Notes: generated by a model from the sequence alone, not told the origin. A stretch of 51,574 nucleotides of DNA from Coriobacteriia bacterium (GCA_030530145.1 JAUMVN010000017.1:1-51574); one strand, 5' to 3'; shown: positions 42,205-50,951, counted from the first letter of the stretch. Numbers and translations: made by a program.

Positions 42205-42388
42205 GCGCCCCGGAAACGACGGTCGCAGCAATCGTGTGTGCCGCCCCGCCCCTTAACTAACGTTTGCAGCAACCCTGGCAAGAAAAGCGCCCCTTAAAGG
42301 ACGGTTGCAGCGGCACTTGGTTGCTGTAACCGTCGTTTAAGGGGCGCTCTTGCCACGGTTATTGCTGTAACCGTCGTTTAAGGGGCGC
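42205..42388. repeat. Cluster of five CGTCGTTTAAGGGGCGC repeats
   Basis: Three units in one orientation (42205-42231, 42247-42272, 42287-42312; type GCGCCCCTTAAAGGACGGTT) are followed by two identical 27-nt units in the other (42321-42347, 42362-42388; TTGCTGTAACCGTCGTTTAA then GGGGCGC). Inverted copies can fold into strong hairpins and could end transcription from both sides. Confidence 0.85.
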
Positions 42389-42410
42389 GTTGTTCGCTAC
42401 GGCATCCCGG

Positions 42411-43250
42411 TTACGGCAGCGTGATGCCGCGGCTCCAGTCGCCGCCGTCCTTCGTGGCGCGGTTGCGCAGGTTCTCGATGGTGCCCTGCATGCCGTGGGG
42501 CGCGTAGCCGTCGAAGCTCGAGAGGTCGTCGGGGATGTAGGCGGCGAGGCTCATCTCGGCCGTCTGCACGGGATTCGCGGGAGCGGGCCCCGGAACGGCG
42601 ATATAGCTGTTGACCAGCGCGCCTTGCGCGGAAAGCCGCTCCTCGTACTCGCTCATGGGGTCGTCCGGGCGTTCGCCGCGCGCGTCGCGGCTCTGCCACG
42701 TGAGCTCGTAGCCGGCAAGAGGGACTTGCGTGAGCGCGAAGTCGAAGAGCGGCTGCGAGTCCGTGCGCAGGCGCACCTCGCCGCCGTCGCGCAGCACCTC
42801 GCGATAGTCCATCAACCGCTCGAGGTTGACGAGGCGTCCCTTCGAGTCCTTCTTGCGCGGGAACGGGGTGGGGAAGTTCAGATAAATAACACCCAGCTCA
42901 CCAGGGGTGAACATCTCGCGGATGCGCATGCCGGTGCCAGGGACGAAGACGACGTTGGGAAGGCCCGACTCGAAGCCGCGCTGCGCGGCGTACGCGATGC
43001 AGATGGGCTCGGAGTCCATGCCGATGAAGAGCGCGTCGGGCTCGCGCCGCGCCGCCTCGACGGTAAAGGAGCCCTTGCCGCACCCGAGGTCGAGCCTTAC
43101 CTCGCGGTAGGCCGCAGCGCCCGCCGGCGCGCACGCCTCCGCCCAACGTCCCGCCCAAGAGTACGGGTCCGCCTCGATGTAGTCCCGGTACTTCTCGATC
43201 CGCTCCTCGAGAACGAAGTTCTTCGGCAACCTGGCATGCAAACCGTGCAC
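42411..43250 (-). CDS. trmB: tRNA (guanine-N7)-methyltransferase TrmB
   Basis: This 279-residue SAM-dependent enzyme methylates G46 of tRNA. The SAM motif is LDLGCGKGSFTVEAA near residue 55, followed by FIGMDSEPI. The TrmB signature is diverged: YLNFPTPFPRKK where most have YLNFPDPWPKKRH, so the aspartate thought to be catalytic is Thr here. It is longer than most TrmB because of a C-terminal extension of about 70 residues. The start is GTG 43250 with GGGAG upstream. It lies downstream of ppaC on the same strand across a long hairpin. Confidence 0.85.
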   Translation of the reverse strand: MHGLHARLPKNFVLEERIEKYRDYIEADPYSWAGRWAEACAPAGAAAYREVRLDLGCGKGSFTVEAARREPDALFIGMDSEPICIAYAAQRGFESGLPNVVFVPGTGMRIREMFTPGELGVIYLNFPTPFPRKKDSKGRLVNLERLMDYREVLRDGGEVRLRTDSQPLFDFALTQVPLAGYELTWQSRDARGERPDDPMSEYEERLSAQGALVNSYIAVPGPAPANPVQTAEMSLAAYIPDDLSSFDGYAPHGMQGTIENLRNRATKDGGDWSRGITLP

Positions 43251-43288
43251 GTCGCTTCTCCCTGTTCAGTAGTCGTCGCCGGTAAGAA

Positions 43289-43394
43289 GGGCGCGGGCCT
43301 TGGTTTCACGCGCAGTTCCGCACGAGCCGGACGCGACTTAATGTCGCGTCCGCGCGAGCAGGGCTGTTTGAGCATGAAACCAAGGCCCGCGCCC
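43289..43394. repeat. Nested long hairpin between ppaC and trmB
   Basis: The outer stem GGGCGCGGGCCTTGGTTTCA (from 43289) pairs perfectly with its complement near 43374-43394, and the centre holds a second perfect stem GGACGCGAC-TTAAT-GTCGCGTCC (43329-43351). It fills the gap between the two genes. Confidence 0.8.
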
Positions 43395-43411
43395 AAACGT
43401 TGCAGGTGGAG

Positions 43412-45082
43412 CTAGTCCTGCTCCTCCTGGATTTTCTGGAAGGTGGCCATCAGCGGCGGCACCATCTGCTTCTTGCGGGAGACGACGCCCGGCAGGACGG
43501 CGATGCCGTCGACGACGTCGGCGCCCCAGGCGCGCTTGATGACGTCCTCGGCGCCCTCGCCGAAGTAGAGCAGCTCGGTCGTGGAGGTCTTCACATCGGT
43601 GAACATGTAGAACACCATCGGAAGCTCCTCGTTCTTGGCGGCCTCCTCGAGGTAGGGCCCGACGAGCTTCTCGGCGGCCTTGCGGGAGTTGTCGGTCATG
43701 AAGGAGCCCTGGCCCACGCCGAACTTGACGTTGCCGCGCGAGAAGACCTTGAAGTCCTGGTGGAAGACCTCGTCGGCGGAGCGGCCGGTGAGGTCGGCGC
43801 CGGCCTCGAACATGGCATCGGAGTAGGTCGGGATGTCCTCGCCGCAGATCTTGGCGAGGGCCTCGCCGGCGTTGACGTCCATGGAGGTGCAGGTCGGGGA
43901 GCGGAACGCCAGGGTGTCGGACATGATGGCCGAGAGCATGAGGCCGGCGATGTCCTTGGGGATCTCGAGGCCGTTCTCCTGGAACATCTGGTAGATGATG
44001 GTGCTCGTGCAGCCCACGGGCATGTTGCGGAAGAGCGCGGGGGCCTCGGTCTCGATGGAGCCGATGCGGTGGTGGTCGATGATCTCCATGATCTCGGCCT
44101 GCTCGAGGCCGTCGACGGCCTGGCTCTTCTCGTTGTGGTCAACGAGGATGACGTGCTTCTTCTTTGCGGAGAGCAGGCTCGGGGTGTTCACGAGGCCCAC
44201 GTACTTGCCGTCCTCGTCGATGACGGGGAAGAAGCGGTGGCGCGAGCTGGCGATGGTCTTCTTGGCATCGTCGACGGAAGTGTTCACGCTGAACTTGATG
44301 GTGGACTTCTCGGAGACCATCTTCGCGCGGACGGGGATGGACATGCAGATCAGGCGCGCAGCGGCGTAGGTGTCGTAGGGGGTGGCGATGATGGCGCAGC
44401 CGTGGCGCTCGGCCGACTCCTTGACCTGGTTGGACACGTGGGCGCCGCAGCAGACGACGATGCAGCTGGCGTCGGAGCCGACGGCGAACTGCTGGGTCTC
44501 GTAGCGGTTGGTCACGAGGACGAGGTCGCCGGCCTTGACGGTGTCCTCCATCATCTCGGGCGTGGTGCCCACGCGCAGGCTGCCGGTCTCGACGCGGGCC
44601 TCGGGGTCGCCGAGGACCATCTCGCCGTTGAGGGTGCTCACGATGTTGGCGTACTTGGTCTTGGAGCTGCCGAGGACCTCGATGTCGAAGATGTCGAGGT
44701 TGGCGTTGGCGATGTCCTTGGTGGCGATGAGGCCGAGCAGGTTGTCCTCGCCGTCGGTGATGGAGAGCGTGTCGGTCTTGGACTCGCGCATGACGTTCCA
44801 GGCCTCGAAGAGGCTCGTCTCGGCGTCGATGCCGGCCTGCTTCTGGACCTCGGTGTCCTTGATCTGCGGGGTCACGGTGGTGATCAGCGGGGGCTCGGAG
44901 AAGCCGAAGTGCTTGAGCGCGAAGGCTGTCTCGCGGTTGACGGAGCCGGCGCGGCGAGCCTCGTAGACGGTGGTGTCGTCCACCTTGTTCTTGAGGTAGG
45001 CGTAGGCGATCGCCGAGCAGATGCTGTCGGTGTCGGGGTTGAGGTGGCCAATGACGTTGACCTTGCGGATAGCCTCGGACAT
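43412..45082 (-). CDS. ppaC: Mn-dependent inorganic pyrophosphatase, CBS-DRTGG type
   Basis: This 556-residue DHH-family pyrophosphatase carries a large regulatory insert. Catalytic motifs are GHLNPDTDSICSA, LVDHNEKSQ, IIDHHRIGSIE and LAFRSPTCT. CBS repeats (about 70-125 and 250-305, IRFFPVIDEDGKYVGL-like) flank a DRTGG domain (about 140-240); these bind adenine nucleotides and tune activity in studied members. I start at ATG 45082 with GGAGG upstream. Together with the PPi-dependent phosphofructokinase at 19729 it points to controlled PPi pools. Confidence 0.95.
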   Translation of the reverse strand: MSEAIRKVNVIGHLNPDTDSICSAIAYAYLKNKVDDTTVYEARRAGSVNRETAFALKHFGFSEPPLITTVTPQIKDTEVQKQAGIDAETSLFEAWNVMRESKTDTLSITDGEDNLLGLIATKDIANANLDIFDIEVLGSSKTKYANIVSTLNGEMVLGDPEARVETGSLRVGTTPEMMEDTVKAGDLVLVTNRYETQQFAVGSDASCIVVCCGAHVSNQVKESAERHGCAIIATPYDTYAAARLICMSIPVRAKMVSEKSTIKFSVNTSVDDAKKTIASSRHRFFPVIDEDGKYVGLVNTPSLLSAKKKHVILVDHNEKSQAVDGLEQAEIMEIIDHHRIGSIETEAPALFRNMPVGCTSTIIYQMFQENGLEIPKDIAGLMLSAIMSDTLAFRSPTCTSMDVNAGEALAKICGEDIPTYSDAMFEAGADLTGRSADEVFHQDFKVFSRGNVKFGVGQGSFMTDNSRKAAEKLVGPYLEEAAKNEELPMVFYMFTDVKTSTTELLYFGEGAEDVIKRAWGADVVDGIAVLPGVVSRKKQMVPPLMATFQKIQEEQD

Positions 45083-45194
45083 GCGTTCCTCCATTACGCG
45101 TGCGTACGTGTGCAACCTTGTATTCTGCCACGTTTTACGGGGCTAATGAGAAACACACGTCGGGAGGGGGGGTCTGCGGATGGTCGCTGGCCCT

Positions 45195-45246
45195 CGAGGG
45201 GCCGCCACCCGGCAACGAGCCCCTCGAGGTGGCGCCACCTCGGGCT
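45195..45246. repeat. Hairpin between the LacI gene and ppaC
   Basis: CCCTCGAGGGGC and GCCCCTCGAGG pair around a 16-nt loop, next to a GGTGGCGCCACC palindrome. No T run follows, so termination of the LacI gene is uncertain. Confidence 0.5.
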
Positions 45247-45261
45247 GCTCCCCAGTGATTC

Positions 45262-46269
45262 CTACAGCGTCGAGCCGAGCCAGCGCGTGGCGCAGCTGAG
45301 CATCTCTTGGCGCGGCTTGGCCTCGGGGTCGGCCATGAGGTCGACGAGCATGGCGCAGGCGATGCGCCCTTCTTCCTGCACGGGCTCGATGACGGTCGAG
45401 ATGCCGGGCTCGGTGAGGTCGCTCCAGTCGGCGCAGTTGAGGCCAAGAAGCCCGATGGTCCGCGGCATGAGATGTCGCATGGGGACCATGGCCTTGTACA
45501 CGCGCCCGAGCGCCCACTGGTGGGGACAGATGACCAGGGTCTTCTTCGCGGGGTTGATCTCGCGCTCAAGGTAGCGCGTGAGCTCCTCGATCGTGGGCGT
45601 CTCGTGCGAGATGGTCAGGGCCTTGCCCTCGAGCTCCGCCTCCGCGAGGGCGTCGAGGATGCCCGAGGCGCGCTCCGAGCGGGTCCGCGCCGCGGCGGTC
45701 ATGCCCGAGAGGATGACGAAATCCTCGTAGCCGCGCGCGACGCACTCCGTGACGGCGTCGTACATGCCGCCGTAGAGATCGGATTTGACCCAGGTGGTCT
45801 GGAGGTCGATCACGCTGAAGTCGTAGAAGACGACCGGCTTGCCCGCGCGGCGGATGCGCTCGTTGACGCTGCGGTAGTGCGCGGTCGGCTGGACGATGAA
45901 GCCGTCGACGCCGAGCGAGAGCATCTTCTCGACGTAGTCGCGCTCTGTCTTGTGGTCGAAGTGCGTGTCGCACACGACGGTCTGGTAGCCGCAGAGATGC
46001 GCGATCTCCTCGACGCCCGAGACGAGCTGCCCCGCCCAGACGTTCGTGTTGTCCAGGATGAGGACCGCGATCACGCCCGACGACTTGCTGGCCAGGTTCT
46101 GGGCCGCGGCGGAGGGCACGTAGCCGGTCTGGGTGATGGCGTCGGCGATCTTCTTGCGCGTGGCGTCGCTCATCTTGGAGAACTTGCCGTTGAGGTAGTG
46201 CGAGACGGTGGCCGTGGAGGTGTTGGCCAGTTTGGCGACGTCGACGATGGTGGTGCGCTTCTCGGCCAT
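45262..46269 (-). CDS. LacI-family transcriptional regulator
   Basis: This 335-residue repressor has an N-terminal helix-turn-helix (TTIVDVAKLANTSTATVSHYLNGK, hinge AAAQNLASKSSGV) and a sugar-binding periplasmic-like domain (VIAVLILDNTNVWAGQLVSG). The start is ATG 46269 with GAGGGG upstream. It is divergent from the PTS operon, and the 351-nt gap carries a 22-bp perfect palindrome that suits a LacI-type dimer, so it very likely represses that operon until a sugar phosphate or sugar binds. Confidence 0.94.
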   Translation of the reverse strand: MAEKRTTIVDVAKLANTSTATVSHYLNGKFSKMSDATRKKIADAITQTGYVPSAAAQNLASKSSGVIAVLILDNTNVWAGQLVSGVEEIAHLCGYQTVVCDTHFDHKTERDYVEKMLSLGVDGFIVQPTAHYRSVNERIRRAGKPVVFYDFSVIDLQTTWVKSDLYGGMYDAVTECVARGYEDFVILSGMTAAARTRSERASGILDALAEAELEGKALTISHETPTIEELTRYLEREINPAKKTLVICPHQWALGRVYKAMVPMRHLMPRTIGLLGLNCADWSDLTEPGISTVIEPVQEEGRIACAMLVDLMADPEAKPRQEMLSCATRWLGSTL

Positions 46270-46620
46270 GTGCGGATCCCCTCGGGCGTCTTCGGGTGCT
46301 CGTGGCCTCTAGCTTAGCGGTTGTCAGCCTTCACATCCCCTACATATTCAGGACCATCTGCGCCTGGTTAACGCCGATGGCCGACGGGCCGAGGTTCTTC
46401 TTGACAATCCGCAGTTTTGGGAAATGGGCCGTAATTTGATTTGGTTAAGCGCTTAACCAAAATGAGTAACACCATCATCTACCTGCGCGTTTGCCGATAT
46501 TAGAGAGATGTGACACAGGTTCGCGCTCACAATATAGCCAGCACAACGGCAGCCGAGAACTCGCCGGGGACGCGAATCGCGACGCGCACGGCACAGCAAA
46601 GCTAGCGAGAGGAGAAGAAC
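46270..46620. other. Regulatory intergenic region of the LacI/PTS locus
   Basis: No gene in these 351 nt. It holds a half-site TGGTTAA at 46365, a TTGACA hexamer at 46401, the perfect palindrome at 46440 and an AT-rich stretch up to about 46510; the last 100 nt look like an untranslated leader. I cannot assign a convincing -10 box. Confidence 0.5.
46440..46461. promoter_or_regulatory. LacI-type operator (22-bp perfect palindrome)
   Basis: TTTGGTTAAGC followed by its exact mirror GCTTAACCAAA. The central GC step (AGCGCT) is typical of LacI-family sites, where a leucine from the hinge inserts. It lies 160 nt upstream of the PTS gene and beside the divergent lacI-type gene. Confidence 0.8.
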
Positions 46621-48129
46621 GTGAAAATCGTAGCTGTGAGCGCCTGCACCGTCGGCATCGCGCATACCTACATGGCCAAGAAGGCCATCGAGGACGAGTG
46701 CGCCAAGCGTGGCATCGAGTGCAAGGTCGAGGCCCAGGGCGGCCTCGGCATCGAGAACGAGCTCAGCCAGCAGGACGTGGACTCGGCGGACGTGGTCATC
46801 GAGACCGTCGACGTCGGCATCGAGGGCGAGGACCGTTTTGAGGAGAAGGTCGCAGCCGGACGCTTCCTCAAGGTGGGGACCGCAGACGCCATCGCGAACG
46901 CCGCCAAGGTCGTCGACGACGCGCTGGCGCTGGTGGGGGAGAAGGGCGGGGCCGCGGCAGCTGAGCCCGCGCCTGCCGCCGCGGCGCCCAAGCCTGCCGC
47001 CGCGGCGCCCAAGCCTGCCTCCGCTCCCGAGCCCGCCGCTACCGCGGCCCCCGGCGCCCCCGCCCCCAAGGCGAAGTCGTCCATCTTCGCCGATCCCGGC
47101 AAGACCCTGCTCAACGCCTTCAACACGGGCGTCTCGTACTTCATCCCCATCGTCGTCATCGGCGGCGTCTTCCTGGCCTTCTCCCTGGCCTCCGGCACCG
47201 CTGGCGACGCCGGGATGGAGGTCACGAACCCCTTCATGGTGAGCCTGAACACCATCGGCATGGCCGGCATCGCCATGATGATCCCGGTGCTCGGCGCCTA
47301 CATCGCCTACTCGATGGCCGGCAAGCCCGCCCTCGCGCCCGGCTTCGTCCTCGGCTACCTGGCCAACAACGCGGTGGTCACCCCGAGCGGCGCGTCCGTC
47401 TCCACCGGTTTCCTCGGCGCCATGATCATGGCCGTGCTCTGCGGCTACTTCGTGCGCTGGATGAAGACCTGGAAGGTCAGCACGACCGTCCAGACCATCA
47501 TGCCGATCCTGATCATCCCGATCCTGACCTCGTTCGTGCTCGGCATGGCCTATATCTACATCCTCGCGACCCCGCTCGGATTCGTGATGGATTGGCTTAC
47601 CGCCGCGCTCGGCAGCCTGCAGGGCGGCTCGGCCGTCGTCCTCGGCCTGGTCATCGGCGTCATGACCGCCTTCGACATGGGCGGCCCCATCAACAAGACC
47701 GCCTCGACCTTCACCATGGCGCTCATGGCCTCGAGCATCTACGGCCCCAACGGCATGTTCCGCGTCGCCGTCGCCGTACCGCCGCTGGCCTGCGGCATCG
47801 CCTCCCTCGTCGCCCGCGACAAGTTCGACGACGCAGACCGCCAGATGGGAATCTCTGCGCTCTTCATGGGCTGCATCGGCATCACCGAGGGCGCTATCCC
47901 CTTCGCCGCGAAGGACCTCGTCCACACCATCCCGGGCCTTTGCGCCGGGTCGGCCGTCGGCGCCGCCCTCGCCGCCTTCCAGGGCATCGACTGCTACGTT
48001 CCCCACGGCGGCTTCATCGTGGCCCTGGCCACGAACAACGTGCCCCTCTTCTGCCTCGACATCGTGGTCGGCGCGCTCGTGGGCGCCGCGGTTCTTATCG
48101 CCATGAAGCCGAAGCTCGAGAAGAAGTAA
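46621..48129 (+). CDS. PTS fructose-type transporter, EIIB-EIIC fusion
   Basis: The 502-residue permease has an EIIB domain (1-100; phospho-accepting Cys9 in VSACTVGIAHTYMA), an Ala/Pro linker (about 115-150) and an EIIC membrane domain (about 155-500) with GGPINKTAS and the ITEGAIPFA motif. It imports and phosphorylates a ketose or sugar alcohol of the fructose/mannitol class. The start is GTG 46621 with GAGAGGAG upstream. No EIIA is present in the operon, so an EIIA encoded elsewhere must serve it. Aldolase-like, transaldolase and transketolase genes follow. Confidence 0.93.
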   Translation: MKIVAVSACTVGIAHTYMAKKAIEDECAKRGIECKVEAQGGLGIENELSQQDVDSADVVIETVDVGIEGEDRFEEKVAAGRFLKVGTADAIANAAKVVDDALALVGEKGGAAAAEPAPAAAAPKPAAAAPKPASAPEPAATAAPGAPAPKAKSSIFADPGKTLLNAFNTGVSYFIPIVVIGGVFLAFSLASGTAGDAGMEVTNPFMVSLNTIGMAGIAMMIPVLGAYIAYSMAGKPALAPGFVLGYLANNAVVTPSGASVSTGFLGAMIMAVLCGYFVRWMKTWKVSTTVQTIMPILIIPILTSFVLGMAYIYILATPLGFVMDWLTAALGSLQGGSAVVLGLVIGVMTAFDMGGPINKTASTFTMALMASSIYGPNGMFRVAVAVPPLACGIASLVARDKFDDADRQMGISALFMGCIGITEGAIPFAAKDLVHTIPGLCAGSAVGAALAAFQGIDCYVPHGGFIVALATNNVPLFCLDIVVGALVGAAVLIAMKPKLEKK

Positions 48130-48269
48130 TCCGGTGCCGCTCGGCGCGGTGGCAACCCCCCAGCGCTTCTTCCTGCTCGATTCGCGCGAATAAATCCCAG
48201 CTCAACAACCTCATTCACCTATAAGAAGACGCCTCGTGCGCGGGGCGCCCTAGGAAAGGACTGTGCAAA

Positions 48270-49544
48270 ATGTCGAACCTCACCATCCGCCAAGCCGTCC
48301 AGGGCATGCTCAAGCTCCAGGATTCCGGCGACCACGCCACCATGGTCGGCATCGGCCCCATGAGCCCGAACCTGATCCAGGCCGTCTTCGAGCTGGCCCG
48401 CGACGAGGACTTCCCGCCCATGTTCATCGCCTCCCGCAACCAGGTCGACATGGACGAGATGGGCGCCGGCTACGTCAACGGCTGGGACCAGGCCCGCTTC
48501 GCCGCCGACATCAAGAAGGTCGCCGACGAGGTCGGCTACGACGGCCCCTATTACCTCTGCCGCGACCACGGCGGCCCGTGGCAGCGCGACGAGGAGCGCA
48601 ACGCCCACCTGCCCGAGGACGAGGCGATGGCGCTCGCCCGCAAGTCGTTCGTGGCCGACATGGAGGCCGGCTTCGACCTGCTCATGGTCGACCCGACCAA
48701 GGACCCCTACCAGATCGGCAAGGTCATCCCGCTCGATGTGGTCCTGCGCCGAACCGTCGACCTCATCGACTACCTGGAGAAGTACCGCCGCGAGCACGGC
48801 CTGCCCGAGGTCGCCTACGAGGTGGGCACCGAGGAGACGAACGGCGGGCTGACCTCCACCGACAAGTACGAGGAGTTCATCTCCCAGCTCAAGCCCGAGC
48901 TCGAGCGCCGCGGCTGCCCGATGCCGACCTTCATCGTCGGCCAGACCGGTACCCTCACCCGCTGGACCGAGCAGGTCGGCCACTACAACTTCAAGAACGC
49001 CCGCGAGCTCGCCGACATGGCCAAGCGCTACGGCGTGGGCCTGAAGGAGCACAACGCCGACTACCTGGACGACGCGACTCTGCTCGAGCACATCCCGGCC
49101 CACGTGACCGCCTCCAACGTGGCGCCGCAGTACGGCACCGAGGAGACCCGCGCCCTGCTCAAGCTGTGCGCCACCGAGCGGATCCTCGTGGAGAACGGCC
49201 TGTGCGACGACCCCTCCGACCTTTACAACACGCTGCTCGTCAAGGCCATCAAGACCGAGCGCTGGCGCAAGTGGATGACGGGCGACGACGTGAACCTCCA
49301 GGTCGACGATATCCTGGCCTCCGAGGAACTGAGCCTGAAGATCCTCGATGTTTCCGGCCACTACGCCTTCAACGATCCCGAGGTCAAGGGCCAGATCGAG
49401 AAGATCTACCGCAACCTTGCCGCCCAGGACATCAACGGCCAGCGCTTCGTCGTCGAGCACATCAAGCGCCCGATCAAGCAGTACATCGTGGGGCTGAACC
49501 TCAAGGGCGTCACGACTCGCATCGAGCAGGCGCTCGCGGAGTAG
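48270..49544 (+). CDS. GatZ/KbaZ-family protein (tagatose-bisphosphate aldolase subunit-like or 4-epimerase)
   Basis: This 424-residue protein matches the GatZ/KbaZ family: MVGIGPMSPNLIQAVFELA, FIASRNQVD, CRDHGGPWQRDE, DPTKDP, YEVGTEETNGGL and GLKEHNADYL. In E. coli these accompany the catalytic GatY/KbaY subunits, but some stand-alone members act as ketohexose-6-phosphate 4-epimerases. No GatY/KbaY lies in this operon, so epimerase-type activity on the PTS product is a reasonable inference. The start is ATG 48270 with AGGAAAGGA upstream. It is followed by transaldolase. Confidence 0.88.
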   Translation: MSNLTIRQAVQGMLKLQDSGDHATMVGIGPMSPNLIQAVFELARDEDFPPMFIASRNQVDMDEMGAGYVNGWDQARFAADIKKVADEVGYDGPYYLCRDHGGPWQRDEERNAHLPEDEAMALARKSFVADMEAGFDLLMVDPTKDPYQIGKVIPLDVVLRRTVDLIDYLEKYRREHGLPEVAYEVGTEETNGGLTSTDKYEEFISQLKPELERRGCPMPTFIVGQTGTLTRWTEQVGHYNFKNARELADMAKRYGVGLKEHNADYLDDATLLEHIPAHVTASNVAPQYGTEETRALLKLCATERILVENGLCDDPSDLYNTLLVKAIKTERWRKWMTGDDVNLQVDDILASEELSLKILDVSGHYAFNDPEVKGQIEKIYRNLAAQDINGQRFVVEHIKRPIKQYIVGLNLKGVTTRIEQALAE

Positions 49545-49658
49545 GCGCCGTCGAGAAGCGCCCGATTCCGCTCCGCTGAGTAGCCCGGCCGGGGCCGCGC
49601 TGGCCCCGGCCACCTTCCCGGAATTCACGTATATCCACAGCTAGAAAGAGGTACCGCC

Positions 49659-50342
49659 ATGAAGTTCTTCATCGACACCGCCGACATCGACGAGATCAAG
49701 GAGGCCATGAGCTGGGGCTGCCTGGCCGGCGTCACCACCAACCCGTCGCTGTACGCCCGCACCGGCGGCAAGCTCGCCGACTTCGAGGGCCACATGCTCA
49801 AGATCGCCGAGATCTGCGAGGGCCTGCCCGTCTCCGCCGAGAGCCAGTCCAAGACGACCGAGGGCATGGTCGAGGACGGCCGCCGCCTCTCCGCGCTCGC
49901 CCCGAACATCGTGGTCAAGCTCCCGATCTGCGCCGAGTCGCTCGCGGCCACCCACACCCTGGCCGCCGAGGGCGTCCGCATCAACATGACGCTCGTCTTC
50001 AGCCCGACCCAGGCGCTCCTGGCCGCCAACGCCGGCGCCCGCTACATCAGCCCGTTCGTCGGCCGCTTCGACGACATCGCCGAGGACGGCGTCCAGCAGC
50101 TCGCCAACGTCGTGGCCTGCGTCCAGAACTACGACTGGAGCGGCAAGAACGTCGACGACGAGGTCGAGATCATCACCGCCTCCGTGCGCACCCCCAACCA
50201 CGTGACCCAGGCCGCCCTGCTCGGCGCCGACATCGCCACGGTGCCGTTCGGCGCGCTCAAGAAGTGCCTGAAGCACCCGCTGACCGACCAGGGGATGGCC
50301 TCCTTCGACGCCGACTGGGCCAAAGTTGTAGCAGCCCAGTAG
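49659..50342 (+). CDS. Small transaldolase (TalC/FSA type)
   Basis: This 227-residue cytoplasmic enzyme is of the short decameric transaldolase / fructose-6-phosphate aldolase family. MKFFIDTADIDEIKEA, GVTTNPSL, the Schiff-base lysine in IVVKLP, and ISPFVGRFDD are present. Family members either transfer dihydroxyacetone units or split fructose 6-phosphate; the sequence alone does not decide. The start is ATG 49659 with AGAAAGAGG upstream. It sits between the GatZ-like gene and transketolase, which supports transaldolase use in pentose-hexose exchange. Confidence 0.93.
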   Translation: MKFFIDTADIDEIKEAMSWGCLAGVTTNPSLYARTGGKLADFEGHMLKIAEICEGLPVSAESQSKTTEGMVEDGRRLSALAPNIVVKLPICAESLAATHTLAAEGVRINMTLVFSPTQALLAANAGARYISPFVGRFDDIAEDGVQQLANVVACVQNYDWSGKNVDDEVEIITASVRTPNHVTQAALLGADIATVPFGALKKCLKHPLTDQGMASFDADWAKVVAAQ

Positions 50343-50395
50343 GGCCTGCGGGCGGGATTCGGCGGGCGCCTAGCTCGCAACGTCCTTCGCGCCGG

Positions 50396-50482
50396 CCGGG
50401 TACCCCATCTAGGGGCTCCGACCCTCGTCGCGTACCTAAGTACGCTTCCTCGGGCTCGTCGCTCCCTATCTGGGGCACCGGG
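50396..50482. repeat. Large palindrome P2
   Basis: Outer CCGGGTACCCCATCTAGGG pairs with CCCTATCTGGGGCACCGGG; the tip is a perfect GCGTAC-CTAA-GTACGC (50430-50445). It is homologous to P1 at 34974, where the tip pair G-C replaces A-T, which keeps the pairing. Confidence 0.75.
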
Positions 50483-50614
50483 CCGACGCCGCAAGGTTTA
50501 CGGGGGGCATTCTGAGGCCGCCGCGAGGTTATTGCCGTTGGGTTTAAAAGGGGAGCGGCTCACGTATTGGACTCAAAGGGGCGCTTCAGAGGCTTCCGGG
50601 GGACCTATATCAAA

Positions 50615-50754
50615 ATACCTGCGCGTATTGTGTAACTAAAATCAGATTCACTGAGTAGCAGGTCATTTCGAGGCTCTATTTCATTGCATCTTGTAGCTAA
50701 ATATCGCCGGCTACTCAAGAGTTTCAAATTAGGTTACGCAATACGCGTAAGTAT
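50615..50754. repeat. Long-hairpin element D (GAGTAG family)
   Basis: The outer arm ATACCTGCGCGTATTGTGTA pairs with TTACGCAATACGCGTAAGTAT, with G-T wobbles and one mismatch. The inner GAGTAG (50653-50658) pairs with CTACTC (50711-50716); the centre is 52 nt. It is AT-rich compared with its surroundings. Arms unrelated to A, B or C. Confidence 0.8.
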
Positions 50755-50951
50755 ATTCCCGCTTTGCGCAGATAGGCCCCTGAGCCCCGAGTCGAGCCCG
50801 GCGTTGGCACCCGGAGCCCCGTGGCTGAGCCCCGGCTCGCGACCGAAGCCGATTGCGCGGCCTCCTCGGCTGGTTAAAGGGAGCCGCCTCGCTCATTGGA
50901 CTCACGGCATTAAGAAATCCAAGGTCAGAGTTTGTATGGAGGTTTGAGTTT

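Larger units (their letters stand above)
50343..50951. other. 609-nt intergenic region rich in palindromes
   Basis: There is no gene. It holds palindrome P2 (50396-50482), a 33-35 nt imperfect direct repeat (50541-50575 and 50872-50905, both ending ATTGGACTCA), element D between the two copies, and a short leader with GGAGG for transketolase. Elsewhere in the operon gaps are near 115-140 nt, so this gap appears to have been expanded by repeats. Confidence 0.7.

Noticed and set aside
42205-42388. CRISPR array
   Set aside because: Repeats are in both orientations, spacing is irregular, spacers are not of equal length and no cas gene is present. The same applies to 9474-9712.
43400-45574. 724-codon plus-strand frame opposite the pyrophosphatase gene
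   Set aside because: It is low-complexity Gly/Val/Leu/Ala and antisense to ppaC, which carries DHH and CBS motifs.
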